From contig CAWHOA010000027.1 in the NCBI GenBank assembly GCA_963830885.1, forward strand, positions 93,933 to 157,932: a DNA stretch of 64,000 nt, given 5' to 3'. Below are positions 26,642 through 35,326 of the stretch, piece after piece; the stretch's first letter is position 1; every line of letters starts with the position of its first letter. The position numbers and the translations under genes were made by a program. The DNA is from JAIBJN01 sp963830885 (GTDB lineage Bacteria; Actinomycetota; Thermoleophilia; Gaiellales; Gaiellaceae). The notes under the pieces were generated by a model, which did no database searches, was not told where the DNA came from, and saw nothing but the letters and a program-made list of their open reading frames with translations.

Positions 26642-26811
26642 CGCCGCCCGCGTTACCCCGGAGGGTCGCCGTTGCCCTGGGCGGCGGCCCGCTTGCGGCG
26701 GGCGCGGTGACGCTCCTGGGTGCGGCGGCAGCTCGAGCAGGTCGTATTACCGCGCAATACTCGTTGAGCGGCTTCGCCAGCTGGAAGGCCGAGTTTCGTG
26801 CACATCACTAT

Positions 26812-27489
26812 TCAATTCGGGCCGTCGTAGAAGTAGATATCGAAACTCGAAACGCGATGGTGGTCCGTTACCGCATGGAGTCCATCCTCGAGGCTGCAAC
26901 CCTTGCTACCACTCTCTAGCTTCCAGTCGTCGACACTCATTCCTCCGCCCCCCGCTGCCTCTGGGTAAAGCGAGACTAGCTTCGCAGCGGAATCGCCGAC
27001 TTTTAGTCCATTGGCTGTCTCCCACTCGCCACCTGTGATTTGCGCAAAGCACAAATAGCCCTTGGAGCAGGCGTCTTCGTCGGGCCTAACAAACTGTGCC
27101 GTTAGACCGAGGCTTCGCCACTCAACGATGCATGGAGAATCGACGGCAAGGTTCTCAACGTTCTTCCCGTTCTTGCTCTTGCGAGAGCTTGGCGGCCCCA
27201 ACGCTTCTATTGCTGCAGCGACCGAACTGTCCTGCGTGAACTCGAACTCGCCGATTCCAGTTGCGCTCACCTCGCGTGCGTGCGCTCCGGCCGATTGGTC
27301 CTTCACGCGGTCGATATCTTCCGGAACTTGGCTGAACTTCCCCGGCAACGTCAGCGCGATAGCGACAACTCCTACAATCGTCACTGCTGAGACGATGGAC
27401 CATGGCCGCTCGAACCAACGCTTTGGCTTCGGGTTCGCCCGATCGCCAGGTGCCCCTTCAGGTTCCTGAGCGCTCCGCTCAGCCTTCAT
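26812..27489 (-). CDS. Hypothetical membrane-anchored protein (225 aa), atypical composition
   Basis: Cytoplasmic basic N-terminus, one membrane helix (PWSIVSAVTIVGVVAIALTL, residues ~30-50) and an extracytoplasmic domain of ~170 residues with four or more cysteines (DSPCIVEW, EDACSKGYLCFAQ, SKGCSLEDG) that could form disulphides. GC content and codon choice are visibly lower than in neighbours. No family recognised. It sits between the two 13-base att-like repeats, next to tRNA-Lys, so it was probably acquired. Its ATG overlaps the stop of a 65-codon ORF (ATGA). Confidence 0.7.
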   Translation of the reverse strand: MKAERSAQEPEGAPGDRANPKPKRWFERPWSIVSAVTIVGVVAIALTLPGKFSQVPEDIDRVKDQSAGAHAREVSATGIGEFEFTQDSSVAAAIEALGPPSSRKSKNGKNVENLAVDSPCIVEWRSLGLTAQFVRPDEDACSKGYLCFAQITGGEWETANGLKVGDSAAKLVSLYPEAAGGGGMSVDDWKLESGSKGCSLEDGLHAVTDHHRVSSFDIYFYDGPN

Positions 27490-27683
27490 CTCTTAGACCC
27501 ACTCGGCTCGCGCAACTCGTCGCGAACGAGCGCCTCTAGGTCGGGAGCCACCCCCACCGGCGGTTTCCCACCGGGCCAGGCGGCGGCAAGGTCGGTTTGT
27601 TGCCACTCGGCAACTCCCCGAGGACAGCACCGAATGAGCAAACGTGACATTCCCGGCACCCATTCTTCGCATGGTTGAGCCAA
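27486..27683 (-). CDS. Short hypothetical ORF (65 aa), possible gene remnant
   Basis: An ORF ending DLEALVRDELREPSGSKR whose TGA overlaps the ATG of the 225-residue protein. The C-terminal third looks protein-like, the N-terminal part does not. It could be the tail of a lost gene (an element-encoded protein would fit) or a small upstream cistron. Confidence 0.3.
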   Translation of the reverse strand: MAQPCEEWVPGMSRLLIRCCPRGVAEWQQTDLAAAWPGGKPPVGVAPDLEALVRDELREPSGSKR

Positions 27684-27706
27684 AGCCGTTGGCCATGCGG
27701 GGCTCT

Positions 27707-27719
27707 ATGGGCCGTGAAG
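27707..27719. repeat. Right att-like direct repeat at the tRNA-Lys 3' end
   Basis: ATGGGCCGTGAAG; covers the acceptor-stem 3' strand and part of the T-arm of the tRNA-Lys gene. Exact partner at 26629-26641. Confidence 0.5.
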
Positions 27720-27780
27720 GATTCGAACCTTCGACCTTGGGATTAAGAGTCCCCTGCTCTACCAACTGAGCTAACGGCCC
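27708..27780 (-). tRNA. tRNA-Lys (CTT)
   Basis: A complete 73-base tRNA cloverleaf on the minus strand. Acceptor stem GGGCCGT/ACGGCCC, D-arm GCTC-AGTTGGTA-GAGC, anticodon loop CTCTTAA with anticodon CTT, T-arm GAAGG-TTCGAAT-CCTTC, discriminator A. The first anticodon-stem pair would be a G-A mismatch. CCA is not encoded. Its 3' end faces the AT-richer patch to the left. Confidence 0.95.
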
Positions 27781-27827
27781 CAGCCGGTCGCAAGTGTAGC
27801 GGCGCGGCGCCGCGTCCTTGCGAGGGT

Positions 27828-27935
27828 TCAGGCGGGGCGCTCGAGACGGCGCTGCGCGTACCAGGCCAGGGTTCGGCCGGCGACGACAGGGCGCGCGAGG
27901 AGGCCGAGGCTGCCGATGAGAAGCTTTGCGGTCAT
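27828..27935 (-). CDS. Possible small protein (35 aa)
   Basis: ATG at 27935, TGA at 27830-27828. One hydrophobic segment (KLLIGSLGLLARPVVAG) and a basic amphipathic tail ending YAQRRLERPA. It starts 26 bases from the divergent wecB ATG. No Shine-Dalgarno. Credible as a small membrane-associated protein but unproven. Confidence 0.4.
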   Translation of the reverse strand: MTAKLLIGSLGLLARPVVAGRTLAWYAQRRLERPA

Positions 27936-27961
27936 GAGGTTCGGCTAGATTCGCCGGCGGC

Positions 27962-29023
27962 ATGCGAATCCTTTCTGTTGTCGGCAACCGGCCGCAATTC
28001 ATCAAGTCGGCACCGCTCTCTCTCGCGCTGCGCGAGCGCGGCGTCGACGAGGTCGTCCTCCACACGGGCCAGCACTACGACCCCGAGCTCTCGGCGGTCT
28101 TCTTCGAGGAGCTCGAGCTGGCGCCGCCGCGCTACCGGCTCGAAACCGGCTCCGGCACCCACGGCGAGCAGACCGGCCGGATGCTGCCGGCCATCGAGGC
28201 GGCCGTGCTGGAGGAGGGGCCCGATGCCGTGCTCGTCTTCGGCGACACGAACTCGACGCTGGCAGGCGCGCTCGCCGCGGGCAAGCTGCTCGTCCCCGTC
28301 GCACACGTCGAGGCCGGCCTGCGTTCCTTCGACCGGACGATGCCGGAGGAGCTGAACCGGATGCTCGTCGACCGCATGTCGAGCTTGCTCTTCTGCCCCA
28401 CGGAGGTGGCCGTGAGCAACCTCGCGGCCGAGGGGATCGACGAGGGCGTCCACCTCGTCGGCGACGTCATGTACGACGCCAATCTTCGTCTCGCGCCGAT
28501 CGCGCGCGAGCGGTCGGACGCGCTCGCCCGGAATGGCGTGGACCCGGGCCGCTACCTGGTGCTCACGCTCCACCGCGAGGCCAACGTCGCGCCGGAGCCG
28601 CTCGCCCGCATCGCCGAGGCGCTCGCCGCCCTGGAAGAGCCGGTGGTCTTTCCGGCGCACCCGCGGACGAGCTGGACCCTGGCGCAGGCCGGCATCGCGC
28701 TCCCATCCAACGTCGCTGTGATCCCGCCGGCCGGCTACCTCGACTTCGCCGCGCTCGCCGCGCAAGCCCGGGTCGTGCTCACCGACTCCGGCGGCGTCCA
28801 GAAGGAGGCCTACTGGTACGGCGTCCCCTGCGTGACCCTGCGGACGACCACGGAGTGGGTCGAGACGATCGAGGCCGGCTGGAACACCCTGGTCGGGAGC
28901 GACACCGAGGCGATCGTGACCGCGACGCGCGAAGCGGCTCCCAGACCCGAGCGGCCGCACCTCTACGGCGACGGGAACGCCTCGGCGAGGATCGCTGACC
29001 TCCTTTGTACGATGAGCCGATGA
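27962..29023 (+). CDS. wecB: UDP-N-acetylglucosamine 2-epimerase
   Basis: A 353-residue non-hydrolysing UDP-GlcNAc 2-epimerase, converting UDP-GlcNAc to UDP-ManNAc for surface polysaccharides. Signatures: MRILSVVGNRPQFIKSAPL, HTGQHYD, FGDTNSTLAGALAAGKLLVPVAHVEAGLRSFDRTMPEE, and TDSGGVQKEAYWYGVPCVTLR. First of three overlapping genes with a Gfo/Idh oxidoreductase and a hexapeptide acyltransferase, a Wbp-like set for making modified amino sugars. Confidence 0.93.
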   Translation: MRILSVVGNRPQFIKSAPLSLALRERGVDEVVLHTGQHYDPELSAVFFEELELAPPRYRLETGSGTHGEQTGRMLPAIEAAVLEEGPDAVLVFGDTNSTLAGALAAGKLLVPVAHVEAGLRSFDRTMPEELNRMLVDRMSSLLFCPTEVAVSNLAAEGIDEGVHLVGDVMYDANLRLAPIARERSDALARNGVDPGRYLVLTLHREANVAPEPLARIAEALAALEEPVVFPAHPRTSWTLAQAGIALPSNVAVIPPAGYLDFAALAAQARVVLTDSGGVQKEAYWYGVPCVTLRTTTEWVETIEAGWNTLVGSDTEAIVTATREAAPRPERPHLYGDGNASARIADLLCTMSR

Positions 29024-30012
29024 GCGCCGACGGCAGAGCCACGGTCGCGGTCGCCGGCCTGGGGCCGTGGGGCGCCAACCTCGCCCGGAACTTCAACGAG
29101 CTGGCCCGGCTCGCCTGGGTCTGCGACCCGAGCCCGGAGCGCCTGGAGGCCGCCGCGGCCCGCTACCCGGCCACACGCGCCACGTCGAGCTTCGACGAGC
29201 TCCTCGCCGACGACGCCGTCGAGGCGGTCGTCGTCGCGACCCCGGTACCGACGCACGCAGAGCTCGCGCGCCGGGCGCTGGCCGCAGGCAAGCACGTCTT
29301 CGTCGAGAAGCCGATGGCTCTCGGCGCCGACGACGCCGAGGCGCTGGTGGCGCTCGCCGAGGAGCGCGGACTCGCCCTCCTTCCCGGCCACCTGCTCCTC
29401 TACCACCCGGGCGTCCTCAAGCTGAAGGAGCTGGTCGACGCGGGTGAGCTCGGCCAGGTGCTCTACGTCTACGGGAACCGCCAGAACCTGGGGACGATCC
29501 GGCAGGACGAGAACGCGCTCTGGAGCCTCGGCGTCCACGACCTCTCGGTCATCCTCTTCCTCCTGGACGAGGAGCCGAGCGAGGTGCTCGCGCGCGGGGA
29601 ATCGTTCCTCAAGCCCGGCGTCGAGGACGTCGTCTTTTGCCATCTCCGCTTCCCGTCCGGGAAGGCGGCGCACATGCACCTCTCGTGGCTCGACCCGCAC
29701 AAGATGCGCCGGATGACGGTCGTGGGCACCGAGAAGATGGCCGTCTTCGACGACATGGAGCTCGACCGCAAGGTCACGGTCTACGACAGCGCCGCCGAGC
29801 CGTCGCTCCGCAGCTACGGCGAGTGGAGCACACGCACGGGCGACGTCTACAGCCCGCGCGTCCCCAACGCCGAACCGCTCCGCCTCGAATGCGAGCACTT
29901 CCTCGGCCTCGTCCGCGGCGAGAGCGACCGCCTCGCCGCCGCGCGCGCCGGGCTCGGGGTCGTGCGCGCTCTCGAGCAGCTCCAGGCGTCGCTCGAGCGA
30001 GAGCGGGTTTGA
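29020..30012 (+). CDS. Gfo/Idh/MocA family sugar oxidoreductase
   Basis: A 330-residue NAD(P)-dependent oxidoreductase: Rossmann motif VAVAGLGPWGANLARNF at the N-terminus, the family EKPMAL motif (FVEKPMALGADDAEALV), GHLLLYHPGV and LGVHDLSVILFLL. Related enzymes (WbpB/WlbA type) oxidise C3 of UDP-N-acetyl sugars. ATG 29020 overlaps the wecB stop (ATGA). Together with the downstream acyltransferase this suggests synthesis of an N-acylated amino sugar, although no aminotransferase is next to it. Confidence 0.88.
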   Translation: MSADGRATVAVAGLGPWGANLARNFNELARLAWVCDPSPERLEAAAARYPATRATSSFDELLADDAVEAVVVATPVPTHAELARRALAAGKHVFVEKPMALGADDAEALVALAEERGLALLPGHLLLYHPGVLKLKELVDAGELGQVLYVYGNRQNLGTIRQDENALWSLGVHDLSVILFLLDEEPSEVLARGESFLKPGVEDVVFCHLRFPSGKAAHMHLSWLDPHKMRRMTVVGTEKMAVFDDMELDRKVTVYDSAAEPSLRSYGEWSTRTGDVYSPRVPNAEPLRLECEHFLGLVRGESDRLAAARAGLGVVRALEQLQASLERERV

Positions 30013-30650
30013 GCGCCCGGATCGCCGAGACCGCGGTCGTCTACCCGGGCACGGTGCTCGGGGACGACGTCGTGATCGGCGACAACGCGGTCGTGGGGAA
30101 GCCGCCGACGCTCGGCGCCCGCTCGACCGCACGCGGCGTGGAGCTGCCCCCGCTCGTCGTCGGCGAGGGCACGGCCATCCTCGCGTGTGCCGTCGTCTTC
30201 GCCGGCAGCCGCCTGGGGAGCGGCGTCATCGTCGGCGACCAGGCGTGCGTGCGCGAGCGCTGCGAGCTCGGAGACGGCGTCGTCGTCGGCCGCGGCTCGC
30301 TCGTCGAGAACGACACCACCGTCGGCGCGCGCACGACCATCCAGGCGAACGCTTACGTGACCGCGTACTCGACGCTGGAGGAGGACGTCTTCGTCGCGCC
30401 CTGCGTCGTCACGACGAACGACAACTTCATGGGCCGCACCGAGGCGCGGCATGCGCTCCGCAAGGGGCCGACCATCCGGCGCGGCGCCCGCGTGGGGGGC
30501 GGCGCCGTGCTCCTGCCCGGGATCGAGATCGGGGAGGAGGCGTTCGTAGGCGCAGGCGCCGTCGTGCTCGCAGACGTGCCGGCGCGGGCGGTCGTGGTCG
30601 GGAACCCGGCGCGCCAGATCCGCGAGGTTCCCGAGACCGAGCTGCTCTAG
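30009..30650 (+). CDS. Left-handed beta-helix (hexapeptide) acyltransferase
   Basis: A 213-residue hexapeptide-repeat protein (VVYPGTVLGDDVVIGDNAVV, RCELGDGVVVGRGSLVENDT, AYSTLEEDVFVAPCVVTTND, ending VLADVPARAVVVGNPARQIR), like WbpD/WlbB-type N-acetyltransferases. The TTG start (30009) overlaps the upstream stop as TTGA. Probable last step of the amino-sugar trio started by wecB. Confidence 0.86.
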   Translation: MSARIAETAVVYPGTVLGDDVVIGDNAVVGKPPTLGARSTARGVELPPLVVGEGTAILACAVVFAGSRLGSGVIVGDQACVRERCELGDGVVVGRGSLVENDTTVGARTTIQANAYVTAYSTLEEDVFVAPCVVTTNDNFMGRTEARHALRKGPTIRRGARVGGGAVLLPGIEIGEEAFVGAGAVVLADVPARAVVVGNPARQIREVPETELL

Positions 30651-30659
30651 CGCGGCGAC

Positions 30660-32285
30660 TTAGCCGAACGCGAGGGTGGGCGCGGTCTGCACACCCAACG
30701 CCGACACGGTCACGGCCCGGTACGCGCCCGGAGTGAGGCAGACGATCGTCCGCCAGGTGCCGTCCTCGCCGGCAGTCGCGGTCGCCACGGTCATCCACGA
30801 GTCGCCGTCGACGCGACGCTGGACCTGTACGGCCTCGCCCGACCCCGCCGTGCCCATGGCGAACTCGAAGTCTCCGGCCTCGACGGCCGAAGCAGTGAGC
30901 CGGGGCGACGACGCCGTCACGGAAACCCTGACGGCCGCACCCGTCGCCGCGGGCGACCTGAGCCGGTAGAACGTCGTCGCTGCGGGCCTCACGACGACGT
31001 TGACGCTGCCCTGAACAGCCCGCATGTCCACCCACGGACCCGAGCCGACCTTCCGCTGAAGCTTGACGTTCGCCAGGCTGCGGGTGAGCACGCGAAGCGT
31101 CCTCGCCTCGCCCTGGCGGATGCGTCCGGCTCCGTTCAGCCGCAGGACGCCGATCGAGAACCACGTCGAGCGCAGGCGGAGCACGGAGCGGAGCGTGCCG
31201 CCCGTGATGGTCGTCGCACCCGACGGCCCGGTCAGCCGTGCCCGCGCTACGCGGCTCGAGCCGTTGCGCTCGGCGACGACGAAGTCCGTGATCGAGCTGG
31301 GCGCGCGGCTGCCGAGAGCGCGCTTGAGCGCAGCCGCCGACCAGACGCAGTCGCGGCCGCTGTTGGGGCAGTCGTCCTCCGCGTCGGTCGAGCCCCAGAC
31401 GTGGTGCGGAGAGATGGCGTCGAACGCGTCCGCCACGCCGACGAGGTACGGGATGCCGGGCGGGCCCCACTCGTCCTCGCGCGAAGCGGTCTTCCCGCCG
31501 GAGGTCGAGTGGTAAAACGTCCACGCGAGCGCGCCGCCCGACCTGACGACCTCGCCGCGCGTTGCGTCCACGGCCGCGCTCGCCCGCGAGTCCTCGGCCC
31601 GGATGCCGCCGTAGACCTGGCTGCGCGTATCGTCGTACAGGTCGAACCACTGGCCGGTCTTGCGGCTGACGAGCCCGTACGTGCGCGCGACGACGGCCTG
31701 GGCCTTGAGCGCCTCGGGGTGCCAGGAGGCCGGCATCTCCCAGGCGACGACGCCCTTGATGTACGGCTCGAGCCCGACGTCGTTCACGGCCGACACGAGC
31801 CCGCCCTCCGCACGCACACGGATCCTTCCCCGATAGCCGTTCCCGGAGAGCCGCAGCACGGCCGTGCCCGGGTCGAAGCGCAGCGGGCCGACGAGCGTCC
31901 GCAACGTCCCGTTCGCAGTCCTGACCTGGAGGTTCGCGCGGATCGTGTGCGTCCCCGCGCTCAGGTTGAAGGTCCTGCCGTTCGCGCTGGTGACGGTGAA
32001 CGCGGCCGCCGAGCCCACCGTGACGCGGCCGACCCCGCTTGTGACGAGGACGCGGACGCGGGCGACTCCCGCAGCGCCCAGCGTGGTGCCGGTGTAGTAG
32101 TGGTCGAGGATCCAGCGGTAGTTGCGGCCCCCGTCACGGGCATAGCCGTGCGCGCCGTACTGCGCGAGGCCGAGGCCATGCCCCCAGCCCTTCCCCTTGA
32201 TGACGAAGGTCGCGGCAGGCCGAGCCGTCGCCGCGCACGAAAGTGCGACGACGAGGGCGATGGCTGCGATGAGAACCCGACGCAT
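30660..32285 (-). CDS. SpoIID/LytB-domain secreted protein
   Basis: A 541-residue exported protein. Signal peptide (VLIAAIALVVALSCAATARP), then a SpoIID core: KGKGWGHGLGLAQYGAHGYA near the N-terminus and VGLEPYIKGVVAWEMPASWHPEALKAQAVVARTY with the catalytic Glu in WEMP, followed by FYHSTSGGKTAS. SpoIID enzymes are lytic transglycosylases acting on peptidoglycan; non-sporulating actinobacteria carry LytB-like versions. The C-terminal ~170 residues are beta-rich Ig-like modules. Confidence 0.88.
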   Translation of the reverse strand: MRRVLIAAIALVVALSCAATARPAATFVIKGKGWGHGLGLAQYGAHGYARDGGRNYRWILDHYYTGTTLGAAGVARVRVLVTSGVGRVTVGSAAAFTVTSANGRTFNLSAGTHTIRANLQVRTANGTLRTLVGPLRFDPGTAVLRLSGNGYRGRIRVRAEGGLVSAVNDVGLEPYIKGVVAWEMPASWHPEALKAQAVVARTYGLVSRKTGQWFDLYDDTRSQVYGGIRAEDSRASAAVDATRGEVVRSGGALAWTFYHSTSGGKTASREDEWGPPGIPYLVGVADAFDAISPHHVWGSTDAEDDCPNSGRDCVWSAAALKRALGSRAPSSITDFVVAERNGSSRVARARLTGPSGATTITGGTLRSVLRLRSTWFSIGVLRLNGAGRIRQGEARTLRVLTRSLANVKLQRKVGSGPWVDMRAVQGSVNVVVRPAATTFYRLRSPAATGAAVRVSVTASSPRLTASAVEAGDFEFAMGTAGSGEAVQVQRRVDGDSWMTVATATAGEDGTWRTIVCLTPGAYRAVTVSALGVQTAPTLAFG

Positions 32286-32389
32286 TGCCGCTAGTGACCC
32301 CTATCGACCAAGAGGGTACGCAAGCCCAGTAAGGATTGCATGAAGCACCCGACGTTTGGCCGGAGGCAATCTCCGGTAGGAGAACGGGG

Positions 32390-33772
32390 GTGGCGGCGGG
32401 AGCCCCGATCCTGCCCGGCCGGTACGAGGAGCCGACACTCGTCGGCCGGGGCGGCATGGGCGAGATCTATCTCGCCCGCGACCGCCTGCTCGGGCGCACC
32501 GTCGCGGTGAAGCTCCTGGCCGAGCGGCTGGCGCAGGAGCCGGAGCTCCGCGAGCGCTTCCGCCGGGAGGCGCTGACAGCCGCGAGGCTGTCCGAGGAGC
32601 CGCACGTCGTCACCGTCTACGACGTCGGCGAGCACGCCGGCCGGCCGTTCACGGTGATGGAGTACCTGCCCGGCGGGACGCTCGCCGAGCGCGCGCAGAA
32701 CCGGCCGGTCGAGCCCGAAATGGCCCTCGCCTGGCTCGCGCAGGCCGCGGCCGCGCTCGATGCCGCGCACGGAAAGGGCGTCGTCCACCGCGACGTCAAG
32801 CCTGCGAACCTCCTCTTCGACGGCGCCGACCGGCTGCAGGTGGTGGACTTCGGGATCGCGAGGGTGACCGACGACACACTGGGCATGACGGCGCCTGGGA
32901 CGATCCTCGGCACGGCCGGCTACCTCGCACCCGAGCAGGCGCTCGGCCGCGAGACAACGGCGGCGAGCGACCGTTACGCCCTCGCCGTCGTCGCCTACGA
33001 GCTCCTCACCGGCGGACGACCGTTCGCCCGCGGCTCGGAGACCGCCGAGGCGGCCGCGCAGATCCACGACCCGGTGCCACCGGCCTCCGAACGGGCCCCG
33101 TGGCTCCCGCCGCAGGTCGACCCGGTCTTCGCCCGTGCGCTTGCGAAGGGCCCCACTCACCGCTACCCGTCCTCGGCAGCCCTCGTGGAAGCCCTGCGAG
33201 AGGCGCTGCGCGGCGCGGCCCCGTCGCTTCCCCCACGCGCGCCACGCCGCCGCAGGGGCCCGCTGGTCGCCCTCCTGCTTGCCGGCGCCGTCCTGCTCGC
33301 GGCGGCCGGGCTCACCGCGGCGCTCCTCGCGACGCGCGGGCCCGACCCCTCGCCGGCCCCGGAGGCAGGCCGCGAGACGGTGACTCGCCAGGTCACGGTG
33401 GCGGGCGGCCCGACAACGGTCGTCCAGACGGTGACCGATGCCCCGGTGGCACCGGGCCCGCAGGCGGCGATCGGCCCCGAAGAGGCCGCCGAGCTGAACG
33501 ACGAGGCGTTCGTCCTCATGCAGGACGGGCGCTGGGAGGAGGCTCTGCCACTCCTCGAACGCGCCGTCCCGGCCCTGCGGAAGACGTACTCGGTCGGTTT
33601 CCCCTACGAGGCGTACGCCGAGTACAACCTCGGACGGACGCTCGAGGCGCTCGGCAGCTGCCCGCAGGCGCGACGCCATCTCCGTCGCTCGGAGCGCCTC
33701 CAGGGCGAGCGCGAGGAGATCACCGCGGCGCTCGAGAGCTGCGGCCCCGGAAGCGACGAGGACGACGACTAG
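32390..33772 (+). CDS. Membrane Ser/Thr protein kinase with extracellular TPR-like domain
   Basis: A 460-residue PknB-type kinase: glycine loop VGRGGMGEIYLARD, VAVKLL (Lys), HRDVKPANLLF catalytic loop, DFGIARV, GTAGYLAPEQ; then a membrane helix (PLVALLLAGAVLLAAAGLTAALLA) and an outer domain with a TPR-like pair (LMQDGRWEEALPLLERAVPA, YNLGRTLEALGSCPQARRHL). GTG 32390 is the start, six bases after AGGAGAACGGGG. It converges on rmlB with a shared CTAG. Confidence 0.9.
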   Translation: MAAGAPILPGRYEEPTLVGRGGMGEIYLARDRLLGRTVAVKLLAERLAQEPELRERFRREALTAARLSEEPHVVTVYDVGEHAGRPFTVMEYLPGGTLAERAQNRPVEPEMALAWLAQAAAALDAAHGKGVVHRDVKPANLLFDGADRLQVVDFGIARVTDDTLGMTAPGTILGTAGYLAPEQALGRETTAASDRYALAVVAYELLTGGRPFARGSETAEAAAQIHDPVPPASERAPWLPPQVDPVFARALAKGPTHRYPSSAALVEALREALRGAAPSLPPRAPRRRRGPLVALLLAGAVLLAAAGLTAALLATRGPDPSPAPEAGRETVTRQVTVAGGPTTVVQTVTDAPVAPGPQAAIGPEEAAELNDEAFVLMQDGRWEEALPLLERAVPALRKTYSVGFPYEAYAEYNLGRTLEALGSCPQARRHLRRSERLQGEREEITAALESCGPGSDEDDD

Positions 33773-34755
33773 GCGAGCCGCTCTGCGTACTGGCGCCGGT
33801 AGTAGTCGGCGTACTCGCCCGACTTGATCGGCTCCCACCAGGCGCGGTTGGCGCGGTACCACTCGACGGTTTCGCGGAGCCCGTCCTCGAAGGAGCGCTG
33901 CGGCGCCCAGCCGAGCGCCCGTAGCTTGGAGGAGTCCAGCGAGTAGCGCCGGTCGTGCCCGGGTCGGTCGGTGACGTGGCGGACGAGCGACGGGTCGGCG
34001 TCGGTCAGCTCGACGATCAGGCGCGTGATCTCGATGTTCTCGCGCTCGTGCCCGCCGCCGACGTTGTAGGCCTCGCCGGGCGCGCCCTCACGCAAGACGT
34101 GCTCGATGCCGGCGCAGTGGTCCTCGACGTGCAGCCAATCGCGGATCTGGCGCCCGTCGCCGTAGACCGGCATCGGCTCGCCGTCGAGAGCGTTCGTGAC
34201 GAAGAGCGGCACGAGCTTCTCCGGATACTGGTTCGGGCCGTAGGTGTTGGAGCCGCGCGTGATCGATGCGTTCACGTCGAAGGTGCGGACGTACGCAGGA
34301 ATGTGCAGGTCGCCCGCGGCCTTGGCGACGCTGTAGGGGCTCGACGGGCTGACGGGGTCGGTCTCGCGGGAGGAGCCGCCCGCCTCCAGGTCGCCGTAGA
34401 CCTCGTCCGTGGACACCTGGACGTAGCGGGCCCCCGTGCGCCGCACTTCCTCCAGCAACACCTGCGTCCCGAAGAACTCGGTGCGACCGAAGTCGGTGGC
34501 GCCGAGGATGGAGCGGTCGACGTGCGTCTCCGCGGCGAAGTTGACGATCGCGTCGCAGCCGGCGGCCGCGGCGGCGACGGCCTCGGGGTCGGCGATGTCG
34601 CCCACCAGAAGCTCGGCGTCGAGGCCGTCCAGGTTCTCCTTGCGACCGGAGTAGGTGAGCTTGTCGAGCACGACGAGGTCCTCGCCGGCCGCGACGAGGC
34701 GCCTGACGAAGTGGCTGCCGATGAACCCGCAGCCGCCGGTGACGAGCACGCGCAC
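33769..34755 (-). CDS. rfbB: dTDP-glucose 4,6-dehydratase
   Basis: A 328-residue extended SDR (RmlB): GGCGFIGSHFVR NAD loop, NFAAETHVDRSI, STDEVYGDL (Thr-Asp-Glu catalytic triad part), SPYSVAKAAGD (Tyr/Lys), RGSNTYGPNQYPEKLVP and RDWLHVEDHC. Second step of dTDP-rhamnose synthesis. GTG start with TACGAT and AGGAG upstream. It is separated from rmlD by an opposite-strand lipoprotein gene. Confidence 0.94.
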   Translation of the reverse strand: MRVLVTGGCGFIGSHFVRRLVAAGEDLVVLDKLTYSGRKENLDGLDAELLVGDIADPEAVAAAAAGCDAIVNFAAETHVDRSILGATDFGRTEFFGTQVLLEEVRRTGARYVQVSTDEVYGDLEAGGSSRETDPVSPSSPYSVAKAAGDLHIPAYVRTFDVNASITRGSNTYGPNQYPEKLVPLFVTNALDGEPMPVYGDGRQIRDWLHVEDHCAGIEHVLREGAPGEAYNVGGGHERENIEITRLIVELTDADPSLVRHVTDRPGHDRRYSLDSSKLRALGWAPQRSFEDGLRETVEWYRANRAWWEPIKSGEYADYYRRQYAERLA

Positions 34756-34765
34756 GCTCCTGATC

Positions 34766-34777
34766 GTAGTCGGCTAC
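34766..34777. promoter_or_regulatory. Near-palindromic shared promoter region of rfbB and a lipoprotein gene
   Basis: GTAGTCGGCTAC in the 34-base gap between divergent starts. Read leftwards it ends in TACGAT ahead of the rfbB GTG, read rightwards in TACCGT ahead of the lipoprotein ATG, so both -10 elements may overlap here. A related perfect palindrome lies upstream of rfbA. Confidence 0.4.
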
Positions 34778-34789
34778 CGTCCGAGCGAG

Positions 34790-35323
34790 ATGCGTGAGCT
34801 CGCGATCCTGGTGGGGATCATCGGGGTGACCGCAGGCTGTTCCGGCTCCGCTGGGCCGTCGGGCGATCTGACGCTCGAGGAGGTGCGCGAGCTACCCGGG
34901 CCGGCCCAGTACTACGTCGGCGACGAGTTCGAGGGGTTGGCGCTCACGGCCATCTCCGGCACTTCACCGCCCCTGACCTTCATCTACGGCGACTGCGATG
35001 CGGGCGGCGGCGATGGAGGCTGCGCTCCGCCGCTCGAGGTCCAGGTCTGGCCGATTGATCAACGGCCGCCCGGGATCATCTCCGACATGCTCGAATGCGA
35101 GAGGGTCACCGTGCGCGGGGCGCAAGGGGCCCTCTACGGCGGCAGCGATCTGGACCTGTACGTCGGCGACCAGACCGTCGTCATCTTCGCCGAGAGCCGG
35201 GAGATGGCCCTGGCCGCGGCAGAGGCGCTCCGGACGGTGGACGACGACGGCGTGGGTGCCGGTGACCTCCCGCCGCCCACGCGTGACCCCGACGCCGCGC
35301 TCGAGCGCTGCTCCGCGGCCTAA
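34790..35323 (+). CDS. Hypothetical lipoprotein
   Basis: A 177-residue protein with a lipoprotein signal (LAILVGIIGVTAGCSGS, lipid Cys ~16). The mature part has a cysteine-containing loop (YGDCDAGGGDGGCAPPLEV) and ends DPDAALERCSAA. No family recognised. It is inserted on the opposite strand between rfbB and rfbD, close to the start codon of rfbB. Confidence 0.68.
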   Translation: MRELAILVGIIGVTAGCSGSAGPSGDLTLEEVRELPGPAQYYVGDEFEGLALTAISGTSPPLTFIYGDCDAGGGDGGCAPPLEVQVWPIDQRPPGIISDMLECERVTVRGAQGALYGGSDLDLYVGDQTVVIFAESREMALAAAEALRTVDDDGVGAGDLPPPTRDPDAALERCSAA

Positions 35324-35326
35324 GCC

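Larger units (their letters stand above)
26168..26811. other. Gene-poor patch with one short ORF and an att-like repeat
   Basis: No convincing gene beyond the 57-codon ORF at 26385. Coding signals are absent in the usual three-periodic GC pattern, and base composition begins to fall towards the right. It contains a 13-base copy of the tRNA-Lys 3' end at 26629-26641. I see no integrase or transposase. Confidence 0.5.

Noticed and set aside
27493..28065. Minus-strand ORF of 190 codons across the tRNA-Lys gene
   Set aside because: It reads through the tRNA in a frame giving GPLAQLVEQGTLNPKVEGSN, a well-known spurious translation of tRNA genes, and has no protein family signal.
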